Assembly: GCF_026914265.1 (NCBI RefSeq) | Contig: NC_069124.1 | Coordinates: forward strand, 57,503,589 to 57,567,588 | DNA length: 64,000 bases | Origin: Mya arenaria | Lineage: Eukaryota > Mollusca > Bivalvia > Myida > Myidae | Direction: 5' to 3' | Part shown: positions 43,977-58,600 of the stretch, one piece after another | Layout of the letters: every line of letters starts with the position of its first letter | How positions within the stretch are numbered: the stretch's first letter is position 1 | The notes under the pieces: generated by a model | The model's input: only the letters and a program-made list of their open reading frames with translations | The model's database searches: none | Told to the model about the DNA's origin: nothing | Position numbers and translations under genes: made by a program

Positions 43977-44352
43977 TTTTATTTTATTTGAATTGAGTTG
44001 TTTTATTTATTTTCATGAACAGACATCAAACACCCACTGCCAGATATTCATTTGAACATTTTTTTTTTAAACCTAATAACATTCTACTCCGCATTATAAG
44101 TAGTTTTCGGCCAGATGAAGCATTTCCTGGCAGATTTTCAAATATAAATGAAGCACAGGTCTCTGATTTAAACTTCTAGGCCCGCTTCAATAAAGACTAA
44201 GGCTTAAATCGGAAATTTCGACTCCGTTTTTTACGTTAACTGCGTTTCAATATAAATACCGTTAGAACATTACACGTGTAGATTCTTTTCGGTCGTCCAT
44301 TAGCACCATAAAAATGAGCTTTCTCGGTAATGCATCTGAAAACACTTTTTTA

Positions 44353-44931
44353 TCCCCCGCCTTAAAAAGGCGAGGGGATATAGTAATGTTTGGCGCGATT
44401 CCGTGCGTCTGTGCGTGCGTGGGTGCTTGCGTCCGTGCGTCCGTCCGTCCCACATTCATTTCTTTGCATCTCCTCGTACATTTCTCATGCGATTTCTACC
44501 AAACTTTCACAGATTGATGATCATAAAGTGAAGCAGCGCATATTGTCGGGCTTTCCCGATTCGACCATTTTTGAAAGAGTTATTGCCCTTTGCTTATTTT
44601 ACATTTAAAATTGGTTTCTTCGCAACTCCTTACGTTTTTCATGCGACTTCTACCAAACTTTCACAGATTGATGATCATAAAGTGAAGCAACGCATATAGT
44701 CTGGCTTTTGCGATTTGACCATTTTTGAAAGAGTTATTGTCCTTTGCTTATTTTACATTTAAAATTGTCTACGGGCTTTCATGAAGGCATTATTTAAGGA
44801 AGAGTTTATTACCCTTTCTTAATTTTACGCAATTCTTATGTTCCTGAGAGACCACCCTTACCATTGATTGGCTTTCAATACAAAAAATGCCCCAATGAGG
44901 CGGGGGATGAAGCTGTCCGTGACCGCTCTTG
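44353..44931 (+). mobile_element. Non-autonomous dispersed element III
   Basis: It begins TCCCCCGCCTT, with a small hairpin (CGCCTTAAAAAGGCG), then a GTGCGT/GTCC microsatellite (44400-44452). Two cores of about 158 bp follow (CTACCAAACTTTCACAGATT, TTTTTGAAAGAGTTATTG). It closes with GAGGCGGGGGATGAAGC and ends CGCTCTTG. It shares its layout and end motif with elements I and II. Confidence 0.75.
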
Positions 44932-46628
44932 TTTATTTTTTTACTCTATGGTACCGATATTGCAAAAAACAATACTATGGAAGTATTAAGAATATTTTGG
45001 TTTTAGAGGGGTGCGAAACCACGCCTGTAAAGTCAATAAAAATGTTCACCGACGCCTTAGCCAGTAGGCCGCAAGGACTTGTACAAAATCCATTTTTACC
45101 ATTTAAGAATATATTGATAACATCACGTGACAATGTCAATCGACCAATCACGCTACAACGAATCGATAAATTATGTTAGTAACGGTATTCAAAATTATGG
45201 CCTTCAACGACAATATTTGAGAATATTTTAACATTTGTGAAAGGGTTTTTAAACGTCAGTACCTTAGTCGTAAAAATTTAAATGATTTGCCGCACTTATT
45301 TCGTCATAAATAGTGCATTTTACAAAACACGAGCCTTTCATCAGTATTCTACTGAGATATCATAGCGGTTTACCCTAGCCTATTTGGGGTTTTCACATTA
45401 CACTGGGATCAATATCTTTCTTTCTTTGGCCTTTTATTGACATAAGAGTGTCCCTTTAAGGTATCTTAGAATATCTTAATATTCATATGTGGATGGGTGT
45501 CTGTATTGTTAAAACACTCGGAACAAAATATTTTCCAAATCAGTTTATTTAATTTTACATGACACGGTACAAAACATCTCTACTACACATACAGACAATA
45601 AATGGCTAAAAGATACTCCTATGAATACGTAAACTACTTACATAACGTATATATCCAATATATATATATATATATACATGTATATCAAATCCTAAAATAC
45701 AGAAATGGGAACTGTATTCCGAAAGATATATGTTTGATGTCATTGAATGTTCTGGCAGATGCTAACATATTTTCAAAATTTTGCCCGGAATACAACAGTT
45801 TAACCATATTCAGTACTGTATTCATACGCAATACATGTATATTGTTAAATAAAGCTTTAAAGATCTTGATATTGGGTCTACTTTACAATTGGACGGATAA
45901 AAGGGACCTGATTTTTAATTAAGGCACTGAATTAACATAACATCCCATGTAAAAAAGATAGTTCTCATTCATACAGATAATAATAACGATATTGAAAATA
46001 AATATACACATATAACATACAATTACTCTGGCATATATCTGTTTATGCATTGATAATGTTTTATATGATAAATTAATGAACATAAATACATATATTATTG
46101 CATATAAACTGATAATACAAAAAGACAAAGGCCTCAACAGTCTGATAGTGTTCAGTCACACTTATAATAAATCAGGCTTCTTCAAAGTCACAACTAACCC
46201 TTACTATTCTGACAATAGGCATATGCTCATCCCCTCTACAATCAACTTTATTATAATTGTCCACGACCTTACGCTTGTTTATTCTTCATTCAGTAAACAC
46301 CTGTTCACCAGCCCTATTTGTACCTTGAACATCATTTACAACATCCAGTATAAAGGCAACTGTTGAATGTTATGGAGTCACCGAGTCGTCAACATTCAAA
46401 ATGGTATACAAATGTTGATTATACGATTTCGTATATGTTTCTTTTTCTTTAAAATAAAAACCCGTTTTCTTTAAACTTACAAAATATTCAATCTTATTGT
46501 TTTTCCTGAGACGTCCGATAAGCCCTTATGTCGTCACAAATGCAATATGAAACTGGCCAATCCCGAAAGCCGTGCTGCCATTATCTTACTATCTCACTAA
46601 CATTCAAGTCTTCATTTCATTCAGTCAC
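44932..46628. other. Intergenic and probable otopetrin 3' UTR
   Basis: Very AT-rich, with a (TA)n run near 45660-45676. Several TTTATT words (minus-strand AATAAA) lie below 46628 and could end the otopetrin transcript. Short open frames show no family features. Confidence 0.35.
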
Positions 46629-49600
46629 TCAAGTCAGTTTTTCTTTCTGGTAAGCGTTGTACCAAATCTTGGACAGACAAATGGCGCTGTGAAACCGGAA
46701 GAGGATCAGCAGCGGTACGCAGAGGTGCGTGACTATGTTCCACGCGAGGATCCCATAGAACGACTCGTGCATGACAACCACCTGTGTTTTCTTGATCTCA
46801 AACATGCTGACGACCCAGAGCGCGAGATTACAGACGAGAAGAAACGTGACCACGGAGCGGCCGGGCTTCTCGCTCATTTGAATCTCACTCTCCGCACACC
46901 TGCAGAGGCCGTCCAGGATAAAGACAATCTGCAGCGTGATCTGAATGAGCGCCAGGATGATTGTGACCACGGACAAGATGCCAATGCAGCTGCCCAGTTC
47001 TCCGCTCGAGAGGACGGAGATGAGGATGAAGACGAGATATATGTATGAGCCAGCGAGCGCCACAATCAGGAGCACGGAGTCTACTGTGAAGAACATGGCC
47101 GGTAGGAACTTGAGCGTCGACAGTCGTGAGTACCCCATGAAAATCCCGATCCCGGTTACGATCATCAGCGCGATCTCGGTCACGTAGAAGACTTGCACGG
47201 CGGTTGACGAGTCGGATATCCGGTTCTCGAACACGAAGAAGGTTGCTATGGAGATGAGGGTGAGCACGGCGACCAGAAGACCCATGAACAAGCCCTTGTT
47301 GGCCTTGTCACAGTCGATACCAGTGGCACCTGAAACATATGTTCAAAGAATGTACATGAATTAAAATCATTACGTTTTATATGATCATACAAGGGAACAT
47401 TTTCGGTACCTAGTCTATTCCCACTTTTTGATTCCTTTGAGTTTTAAAATACTAGTAAGCGGAATGATCACATCGGTTCAAGCAATAACTATTGAATAGA
47501 AATAAAACATTCGTTCAATGATAGCGGTTTGATGGTGGGAGAATCTCAATCAAACTTCACCTTACAGGTAAGTCTCGTTTAATTGATCAATTAATAATGA
47601 AGAACATGCAATGATTGCAAACTTTGTATGTCTTCATGTCTTACAAACCGACTTTAGTGGTCTACATACTATTTTGCCCAACGCAAGGCAGTATTTCTCA
47701 AGTTTTTAGGTGAAGCGGTAGATATAAACAATGGCTGGCCGAGTTTACATAATATGTAGACAACTATAAAAGTTAAAGATTGTTAGTATTAGCTTACAAA
47801 ATAATGAATGGTTCTGCGACTGCCGGGTCGCACCAAACCTTTTGATTTTGTAAATACATACTAACAAACTTTAACCATCGCAAACAGACGGCACAAAAAG
47901 ACACCGTTGAAGTCATACTAAAGTAAAGACGGGGGTGTCACGTAGACCAAGGAATTTTTTATTTGTATAAGAACTGTAATAGCTGGATCATGACTTCTTT
48001 ATTTACAAAAAAAGTCTTTTTATTGTCTGCCTTCAACATAAACTCAAATGTAATGGCATTTCGTTACCGGATTAAACAAATAGTTCTGTGATTATATACA
48101 AAGTATTTACAGAAAGCCAGGAGCTATTTGAGACGATTACAGGAAATTCAGATAGTTTTCAAAGATATCCAGGTAAAACTATCAGCCTACTAAAATTTTC
48201 CTCTTGAGATATGGCATAACCGATATGATACAATCCAGATAACCTCACACCAGGAAACCAGTGATAGGAAGCAGTAATCGCTATTTGACTTAATTTTCTG
48301 GAGTTACTCATCAATTTTATTATAACCGTTTTAGTTAATTTGGAAAATTATTATTTTAGTTATTAAGATAACATTAGATTAACGGTCTGGTAAAAGCCGC
48401 GGTACATCGATAATATAACTGCATACAACAAAATGTATAGAGTTTTAATCATTGGTTATCTTATGTAGATTAAGCAGGTACTAAATACACTTTATGACAT
48501 CCTTTTTGTATAAACTATAAATCTTATCAAACGTATGAAACTGTTTATTTATGAATGATCTCAATTTTTATATAATATATAAATAAAGGAAATAGCCAAT
48601 TAATTCTTAACGGTATTGAATGAAGCATTTATATCATATACGATAGGAGCCAAAATATAATATGTCACTAAATTTTAAATAAATACTACATTTATTTTCA
48701 TTCGCGATTTATTCGGGGTACCTGACGTCACATGCATTGCCGGAAATGACGCCATAAACACTGACCGAAAAGGAAGTTGTACTGACCCTGGGGTACGGAG
48801 CTTGTGAGGGAGGTGTGGGAGGGCCACCGCTGGCGGACCTTGACGCCCACGTACTGGTAGAGGCGATAGACAATACCGGCGGCAATGATGGAGTAGATCA
48901 CTGTGCACGGGAACAAGTACGGCGACGCCCCCCGTGCCAAAGTAACGTCCTCGTAGCATGACTTTACCACCAGGCTCGCTGGAAAAGGAAGAGAAGAAGA
49001 ATTATATCAAATAGTAATCATTCCTCAGATATACAAAACAGGAATGTTTGTCAAATGCTCCGTGAAGTCTAAACGAAACAAAAGAGTAATGAAAGGTGTC
49101 GATCTACTGACGAACAGAAATATTTACATTATCGAGGCTTAACTTTCATCGCCAAAGAATATTGTAAGGTATGCATCAGCAGATTGATATAACATACATA
49201 ACTATTCAACATCAGAACTCGAAAATCAAAAACATATTCAGATACGAATATAAGGTTGAGAAACTCCCCAAAATCCCTAAACGGATGTTAATGTTGTCCT
49301 GGCTTGTCCTCATCTTGGAAATCAATACAATGTATATCAAAACTGATTTAAATAAGGACCTACTAGCGTTTGTGGAGCGGAAGTCCTGTTGTCGGAAGTC
49401 CTCTGCTGTCTCAGAGATGGCGGTGACGAGCAGCACACACAAGTTTGTGGCCATGATGTGCATAAACCCGAACCGTACCAGCGCCTTCTGCTTATCGATT
49501 ACAAGCTGGATGAGGAAGGTAGTATTATTTTGTTAAGAATGAAGTTTGGAATTTGTTTTAATTGTAAGAGAATAATTAGTTAACATGGATATAACAGAGT

Positions 49601-52600
49601 TCGACATAACAGATTTCGACCGTAGAACCATAGATTGTTTCGGCGGAAGCTTACAATTTACTGAAGAGTTCTTGAAAAGCAAATTTATTAATAAATATGC
49701 TTTGATATAAGTTAGCAATATATGCATATCCTGCGGCTTTAGTTTCATCCCGGTTAAAACCATATCTTCCCGCTTGGAACAGATAGTGTCCTTATACATG
49801 TATGTATAATGATACAGTAATGCATTATAACCTTGTGGTTCTTGAAGAGGAAGAACGTCTGTACGAAGGTGAAGAGGAGATGCATGACGTAGACGAGGAT
49901 GAAGATCTCGCTGTCACACGTCTTCAGCTCCGGGCTCTCGAAGTACGAGGCAATGTGCAGACCGTCCAGCGTAACGCTCCCAAACGCAAACGCTGAAATA
50001 TCAAACCATGTTTTATAAATCGTCAATGCAAAAGCCAAATGCCAACCCAACAGTGCCATGTTCCCGCTACAAAGCAATGAATATGGGGGAAAGTGACAAA
50101 TAACTAATTTAGTCTGAAGGCATTGCAACAGCACTGACAATGAATGGATGAAAATATAATTAAAGAATAAAATAAAGATGACCACATTGTCATTTGCAAT
50201 CCAAGTACTTTCACGTATTTTCTCTGGTGTTTCGTTGATGTGAATTTAAACACACAGGTCCAAACTACCGGTTCAATGTTTCCGTTCAATAAAGCCACCG
50301 TTATTCTTACCAAGAGCTCCCAGGCGAAGGTAGAAGTTGATTCCTTCGCCGACATGTGCCACCCCACCGTCCGCCGGAAGTACCAGCTGTGAGTGACGGC
50401 TGGCCAGCGAGATCTCCTCAAGACCACGCCCATTCTCTAGAGTCATGTCGTCTGCCAACACCTCGTGCGCCCTGGATTACAAAACAGTGTCTTTTGAGCA
50501 AAAAATCTTGGAATTTAATTATTCGGTGGCATTTTTGTGATGTCCTATTGGTAATACTATAGAAGTTTGACAGCCTAAATTTAAAGAAAATACGTAGGGT
50601 TTTTATTGCCAAAACCTTTATAGTCCCCTAAAAGGTGCAGCACAACTTCATATTGCTAAAAAAGCTATGTAGCGGATAACAACATTTCGAATAGAGTATT
50701 TAACGACTGTCCTTACTTTCTTTTCTTGTTTTTTTTTTCCTTTTTGGCTCATCATCGGAACACTGATGTATGAATTGCAACGTGTTTTTTTTTTTTATAG
50801 AAAAACAGCAGAAATCACCTACTTCAACATTAAAACATTTACTCTTATAACGTTTTGGCCATTATAACTGTCATCAGGTTTATGCAATACAGGAAATTTT
50901 GTCATGAACAAATGTTTTTTTTTATAACATTTACGTATGTATCAACTAGTCTTCAACATAAACATATCTTATCTGAAATATCTCTGTAAAACTTCTTTTC
51001 TGCTTTCTCAAATTTCACTTTTTTGCAACAAAATTGCAGTAAAGATAAACACCTATCAGATAAACAGAGCTTTCTTTTTCCAAGATAATTGGGTAAATAT
51101 TCCCCGTGCATTCAATAAACATACACCTATCACTAGTACCAGGCTTCGTGCAATTACATGTCAGAGCTCGGTGATGACATCTTGTTTTTTTTTCCAAACA
51201 TTGCCTGCTATATGCGCAGTAGTGGGCATGTTTCCAAAGAAATGAAAGTTTTGATCTCCGATTGATACAACTCAACCATTTGATGGCAAAGCAAACCTGA
51301 TAAACACAATGTATCGAACTATTGTAGAGTGATGTATTATGCAAATATTTTTATGATAGTCGCGCTACATATTTAATTTTGAAAGGCAATGAAAGAAGGT
51401 GTTCTGTCCTAAATCCCCAAATAATATAAACAAATGTACAATTCTGTTGCAACAAAATTGCTTAGCCAAACACGGCCACCTGAAGACGAGCTAATAGGCT
51501 CACGTTTGGCCCGGCGCCAGTCTGGGATCATCGCTAACACAAGTACGGTTTTTCAAAGGCTTTGAACCGTAAAATATTGGATGTGAAAACTGGCAACAAG
51601 CTTCGGAGGTACGTTTTAATCGTTTTTCCATACACAAATCAGGGATTTTTTTTGTTGCAATATTTCAAAATCTTATTTTTTGAGAAGCTCAAGGTAACGT
51701 TATAACGAGATATCAGAGTATCGCAGGAAAAGTAAAGATATATATCAGTCTCCCTGGCATACTCACATCATTTGGAATATTTCTTCTAGATACAAACAGT
51801 TAGTAAAACCTAGTGACGAAAGATGTAGCGACAAAAGGTTTAGCCAAACTTACCAATATCATTAAAGCATCATATTCCCAAACGACGAATAAGAATGACA
51901 CTCAGTACCGTTCGAGAAAGAGAGCTAAATGTGTTAATTTGAGCCATAATTACATCATAAAATTAAGAATTAGAAAAACACACAGTACCATTCTAGAAAA
52001 CAAGAGCTTAATGTGTTAACTAGTGCCATAATAGCTGATCGACTTAACTTATAGCGAAGAACACTGCGCATCGATATTACTTCTCATATTCATATACTAA
52101 TTTTGATTCATTTTTTATTAATCAGGTCTAGGTCTAATATTACTACTCCCCCCTTTCTATCAATAGCAAATTGTCGCATAATTTGCAAACACATTGTACG
52201 AATATTGCAACTACTAGTATACTACACGAACAAGCATAGTTGCAAAACGGAGACACTGGTAAGGAGCAACTACAAAGAAAACGCTTACAAACCTGTTAGG
52301 AGTGGGCGTGGCGCAGGGAGACTTCTGGATTTTCTTATTTTTTGAGAAGCTCAAGGTAACGTTATAACGAGATATCAGAGTATCGCAGGAAAAGTAAAGA
52401 TATATATCAGTCTCCCTGGCATACTCACATCATTTGGAATATTTCTTCTAGATACAAACAGTTAGTAAAACCTAGTGACGAAAGATGTAGCGACAAAAGG
52501 TTTAGCCAAACTTACCAATATCATTAAAGCATCATATTCCCAAACGACGAATAAGAATGACACTCAGTACCGTTCGAGAAAGAGAGCTAAATGTGTTAAT

Positions 52601-55600
52601 TTGAGCCATAATTACATCATAAAATTAAGAATTAGAAAAACACACAGTACCATTCTAGAAAACAAGAGCTTAATGTGTTAACTAGTGCCATAATAGCTGA
52701 TCGACTTAACTTATAGCGAAGAACACTGCGCATCGATATTACTTCTCATATTCATATACTAATTTTGATTCATTTTTTATTAATCAGGTCTAGGTCTAAT
52801 ATTACTACTCCCCCCTTTCTATCAATAGCAAATTGTCGCATAATTTGCAAACACATTGTACGAATATTGCAACTACTAGTATACTACACGAACAAGCATA
52901 GTTGCAAAACGGAGACACTGGTAAGGAGCAACTACAAAGAAAACGCTTACAAACCTGTTAGGAGTGGGCGTGGCGCAGGGAGACTTCTGGATGCTGCCAT
53001 CTGGGCGTATGGAGACCTTAATGTTGGTGTCAAAATAACTGTTTTTGACCTTGACCCCTCTCAACAAGGCCAACTGGAAGTACAGCAGGATGAACAGCGA
53101 GCCCGTGTACAGGTACACCATGAAAATCTGAAATGTTGGGGAACGTGTTTAGAAACAATTTCAAGCAAATTGTATAGATTTCGATCAAATGTTTGAAAAC
53201 TTAACGCGACTTGCTGACACGCGACAACAAAATGCCGTCGAATGATTTGAAAATAAAATACCTCGACTAAGTAAGACATGTATTATTTTGTAAATTCAAT
53301 TGCCGTCGCAAAGCCTTCTTAACAATTGAACGTTACATAGATGGCAAGGCAAAGTATTGCATGACAGAAACGTTATATATCTCCGGTAATAACATACAAT
53401 GTATTAATACAACGCCCTGGTCCGTCAACATTACCTCCAGGTAGTACTTGTGTTCCCTCTCCACTGATGTAAGAGCTGTGGCACATGCAAACACGATCCC
53501 TAGCACGACAATCACCAGCGCGTACAGCCCGCATATCAGCTTCACAAGTGACGACCTGAAACAACCCACTAATACATTACACGATCCCTAACACGACAAT
53601 CACCAGCGCGTACAGCCCGCATATCAGCTTCACAAGTGACGACCTGAAACAACCCACTAATACATTACACGATCCCTAGCACGACAATCACCAGCGCGTA
53701 CAGCCCGCATATCAGCTTCACAAGTGACGACCTGAAACAACCCACTAATACATTACACGATCCCTAACACGACAATCACCAGCGCGTACAGCCCGCATAT
53801 CAGCTTCACAAGTGACGACCTGGAACAACCCACTAATACATTACACGATCCCTAACACGACAATCACCAGCGCGTACAGCCCGCATATCAGCTTCACAAG
53901 TGACGACCTGAAACAACCCATTAATACATTACATCGGTTCAAACATTTAAAATCAAACTTTATTACGGAAATGTATACAGTTAATCATTGTATCTAGTGA
54001 GCCTTCATCATAGAATGATATTCTGTTGCACTTGTTCCTGACATAGTGTCTCGTGCTTCTATTTAGACGCATTTGACCATTTATTGCGAATTCGTAAGCT
54101 AAAGAAACAAGTTAAAATAGGATGCAGAACGAACATGACGAATGCCCAAGTTGAGTCATGCTATCAAACAAAAAGCTTATCTATATGAAAAAAAAATAAA
54201 GAAAAAAACTTCATCTATATGAAAACCGTTTATAATTGGGAGTCATAAAGTTTGTTTAATATTATATTATTATTAATTTCTCCGTATCTTTAAAGATAAA
54301 ACAGATGGCCTCTTCAAGATGGCAGATACATTGCAATTACGATAAGTTGAAGGTAATGATATGCGCACACATTGCGTCGTATTTATTCGGTATGCTATGA
54401 ACTTCAAATTATACTACATATCAAATTTGAGTGTTATGATCTATGGAATCCTGAGATATCCGAAAAGACGCTGTCATAAAATATTATCATTTTTTTTTGG
54501 CCTTATATCAACCCACAAGGAACGCGCCAGTCATGTTGCCAACACAAAAAAATGACTTGCTTTATGAAACGGCTGATAAAGTTTATGAATAACTCAAATA
54601 GATGGTAGTATTAAAATTTAAATAAGACATTCTCTTCAAGAACTGTTCACTGTTCTCCTCGATGGCAGATACATTTTAAGTAGAAGGATATATGATGTGA
54701 GTACTGATAACGCGTTGGATTCATCAGGGGGTGCGGATGCTAGGACAAATTTTAATAAAATCATAAATGAATGAAGAAATATAAAAGATATCTATGAAGC
54801 ATAGTGCGGTGGTTGTATTATGTACAATTCTAACTCTTGAATGAGTGTATTTAAAATAGCGCTCTAAATGAGATAGGTAACCAAATCAACAAAAGAATAA
54901 AAAAAAGGTATGGGCAATTAAGAGTCATGAAACTGTATGCATGTTTTTTTACAGGATAACATCTTGAAGTTTAGAACAGATAGCCCCTTCAAGATCTGTA
55001 CTCCTCGATGGCAGATGCATGACATGATAAGGTGAAGGTTATGGCATGCGCACTCAGAATCCTTTTATTTATATCTAGGCAAACCTCTTTCAGATTTATC
55101 ACCCAAGAGTTCATCATTCAACTGACTGTTTTTAAAAGTATATCTTTCTTCAATTCGTTTAACCTTCAACATATATTTAAGCAGTTTCATAGTTGACACT
55201 GGTTAAGTGTAGATAACCCCTTAATTCCATACACCATTCCTATTGTTTACCAGTATAAATAATTAGAGTGATTTGCCGCGTTTGTTTACACATTTTTATT
55301 GACCAAATGTCAAGGGCCTTGCTCTGGTCAGACCCATTTAGATTCCAGGTAGCATTCCGGAGTTATAAGGTGGGGGAAATCTGCTTACATGTTTCCTGTG
55401 CGTTCGTTCTGCCACCAGATGTACCAACAGGAATTCACTAATCCACTCTCAATTACACACTTATTTGCTTAGTCAACTGGCGTCTTATTTTTTCCAAGTC
55501 AATGCAACGCTGTATTCATATCATATCCGAGTAATATTATTCTGATTTATACATAATGATTTTATATAATGTTCAACTCCTTTTAAAGTAATGTCTTTCT

Positions 55601-58600
55601 TTAATCAATATCTTTCTTTCTTCAATATCACGTGTTCAGCATATAAAACCGACTTCTAAACATTGTCGCTGACAAAAAGAAGTAAAAAAAGTATTTTAAC
55701 AAACGAAAATTTCGTCATGAAAACACGCACTCCGATCTGTGTGAAACAGCTAACAACACATAGGAACATCTACCAACACAATTTCGTTGCTTTATTATGT
55801 ACCTACATAGTTGCTATGATTTATTACTACAGCTCATCAACCCAACGAAACAACGTTCTCACAAAACATGGAGTCAAATCTAGAAAAGCACTAATATCTC
55901 CAGCGGTTTCCGCGACCCGGCGTGATCACCTGGAATCATCTACCATGCTCTGCTGGTTATTCGGTAATTTAGATGTGGTGTCTGATTCGCGTGGAGCGAA
56001 GGCTTTTGAAGAAAATTGGCATCATTATCGCATATTATAGTCCGTCCGTTTGATGATTCAATGTAATAAATTTTGAAAATAAACATTGGGTACATGGATG
56101 TGAGCTAGATTTATGGTCGAATTACTAAAACTCCTAAAGTTCATTTTTATGTAAATTGCAATCGAAATAGCGATATATATTTTCTTTATTTTAAAGAATG
56201 TTATTTCATATTGTTAATATTGCGATGAGCCGTAAACATGCTTTAATACAGCAAAGAGATGTGATGTGAGCTAGATTTACGGTTAAATTACTAAAATCCT
56301 TAAGTTTATTTTTATCTATCTTGCAATAGAAATAGTGAAATATTTGATAACATATTCTTTCGTATTGTTAATCATTGCGATGGGCCACAAATGATGCCAT
56401 ACAGTGAAGAGGTATGCTGTCATCTCAGCTAGATAAATCATCCCGACAAATCCACATTGTCTCATACCGTGAGCTGACAGGAATTACATTCCTTGGGTAC
56501 AAAACTAATAGCACACAGATTTTCAGACTCATGTGCATATAGGACATATCTTGAAACATATAAAACAGTTGCGCTTTCGATCGATTGCTATTTTTTAGCG
56601 TTAAACCTACATGTCGTTTGTCTCCATAGTCGAGTGGTGTACGAAGCTGTTATAAAATTTGAAGTGATCTGGCGGACCGGGTTCAATTTCAGCTTTCGCC
56701 AGAATATATTTACAGTGTCTGCGCACTTTCAACATTGATTTTTTACGGACCAAATGAAACTACCTCACTATTAATCATTATTACGAGATTTTCTGAACCA
56801 AATCGCCCATGGTACACAATACAGTAAAGAATGGGGGGTATCCGACGACGAACCGATCTATTCGATGGTCAAACAATGGCAAATTAGCGTTTGATATATA
56901 AATGGTACTTTTATAAGTGTTTAAATGCACGTCGGTTTCCCCTGATACAAGACATTACAGAATTAGGAATCCATACGATACCTTTGCCAAATGTTGTATT
57001 TTTACTACAATACGCCATAACGTACTTCACTAAAACAGCCAGAATCAAGGTTCTTACATGGTACTTATTATTGTAATCTGCTCGTAAAATGTGCCGGTGA
57101 GTTGATTTAGGGTCGGATGTTGCAATAAAAGATAAGTAAATGCTGGTATGTATATATATACATAAGATATGCCAATTTTATAACCGGATGTCATGAACTG
57201 TAATCATTGAATATTTTGTAAGGCGATAAAATTAGAAACAAACTAGATGTCATATGATTTTGATTCGAGAATCAACTTTATTCTTCTTAACAAATTATAT
57301 CATTAATATGTATAGCAGCATTTCTCACTGTGAATTTATGGCAGTCTCATTGGTGAGTATAACCAATGACAGTGGCATTAGCAGATTCCAGGCTACTTAG
57401 GTTTATACAACATGTTTAATATGCACGAATACCTCTTTAGATATTCTGCAACTGGAAAAATCCCTCAATGCAGAATACTTTTCGTTTTCATAATTTCTCT
57501 TTCAAGATATTTTGTTCAAACTATGCGACGTTATCTTACATTACAGAATCTGTCATAACGGTTCGCTGCATTCAGATGTTCAGGGGATAAGTATGTCTTC
57601 TTGTTACTGATTTGTGATAACTTGTATTTATTGAGTACATTCCAAAACTTGAAAAAATATGTTTCCATGGAAACGGACAAGAAAAATGTATTTACTCATT
57701 ACAAAGTAGCACTTGAACCACTGATCCCGGCTCTACATCACTCATGGAGGCTCTGAACGTGGCTTCAGAGATGATTAATTGGATTTTTGCTGAATATTCT
57801 TCTGTTTAATGTTGCCTTTTGACTTTTGAGCTCCAACGATTCAAGATTATGTGGAGAGAATATCTGCGGGATGGACTGATACTTTATTACAGCAAGACCA
57901 TTTGACTATATCTTTCCTGCGACCTTGAGTAACGCTAACCCAAGGAATCTTTGACCATTCTTTAATAAAAGGCGGTTTCTATCAAAACAGTATGGACATT
58001 CATAAGCATTTTACTGTGAACCCAATACCATCATTCTTGCGTAAATTAAATGTTGAATTATGTTTTCATTGTTTATAAACTACTGCCAACATCTATAGAT
58101 TCTAAATGAGATCATATTAAACAAAATACTATAGTTTTAAGCATTATTTTACTCCTAGCAAAGGTGGTAAATTAATATACTCTGAATGAAATGATTTTTT
58201 ATTAATTTGGGTTGGGTACCTTAAACCATTGCAAAAATTATAGCAAATTATTACTTCATACAATATCTGACAAACTCCTTGTTCTTGCCAATTTCTTATC
58301 AAAGACTGCACGCCTCCGTCTGATATACGTCAGATAAGCACATCGTCTTCACAGATAATTATCTTCATAACAGTAAGGCCGACATATACAAATTACAAGA
58401 GAAAACAAACAGCAATTGTTTTGAGTGATGCCTTAGGAGCAATGCGTTGGACTCATTTTGATCGCACACGAAGTATATACATATGTTCATGCTTAAGGTG
58501 TCACCAAATGTACACTATTAAGGGTCATGGCAGCCATCTTGGATTTTGGCAGTCATCTTGAACGAAATTTAGATGGGTCCTGAGCTTTTTTAAACCTAAT

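Noticed and set aside
46572-47187. Plus-strand frames of 158 and 80 residues
   Set aside because: They are antisense readings of the last otopetrin exon, whose minus-strand product matches the family along its whole length.
51813-52681. Two identical 68-residue frames
   Set aside because: They are identical only because the 662-bp segment is duplicated; they run antisense to otopetrin in an intron.
55663-56040. Open frame of 125 residues on the plus strand
   Set aside because: It has no ATG at the reported start, no recognised domain and an AT-rich surround; it lies in the large otopetrin intron and is likely chance.
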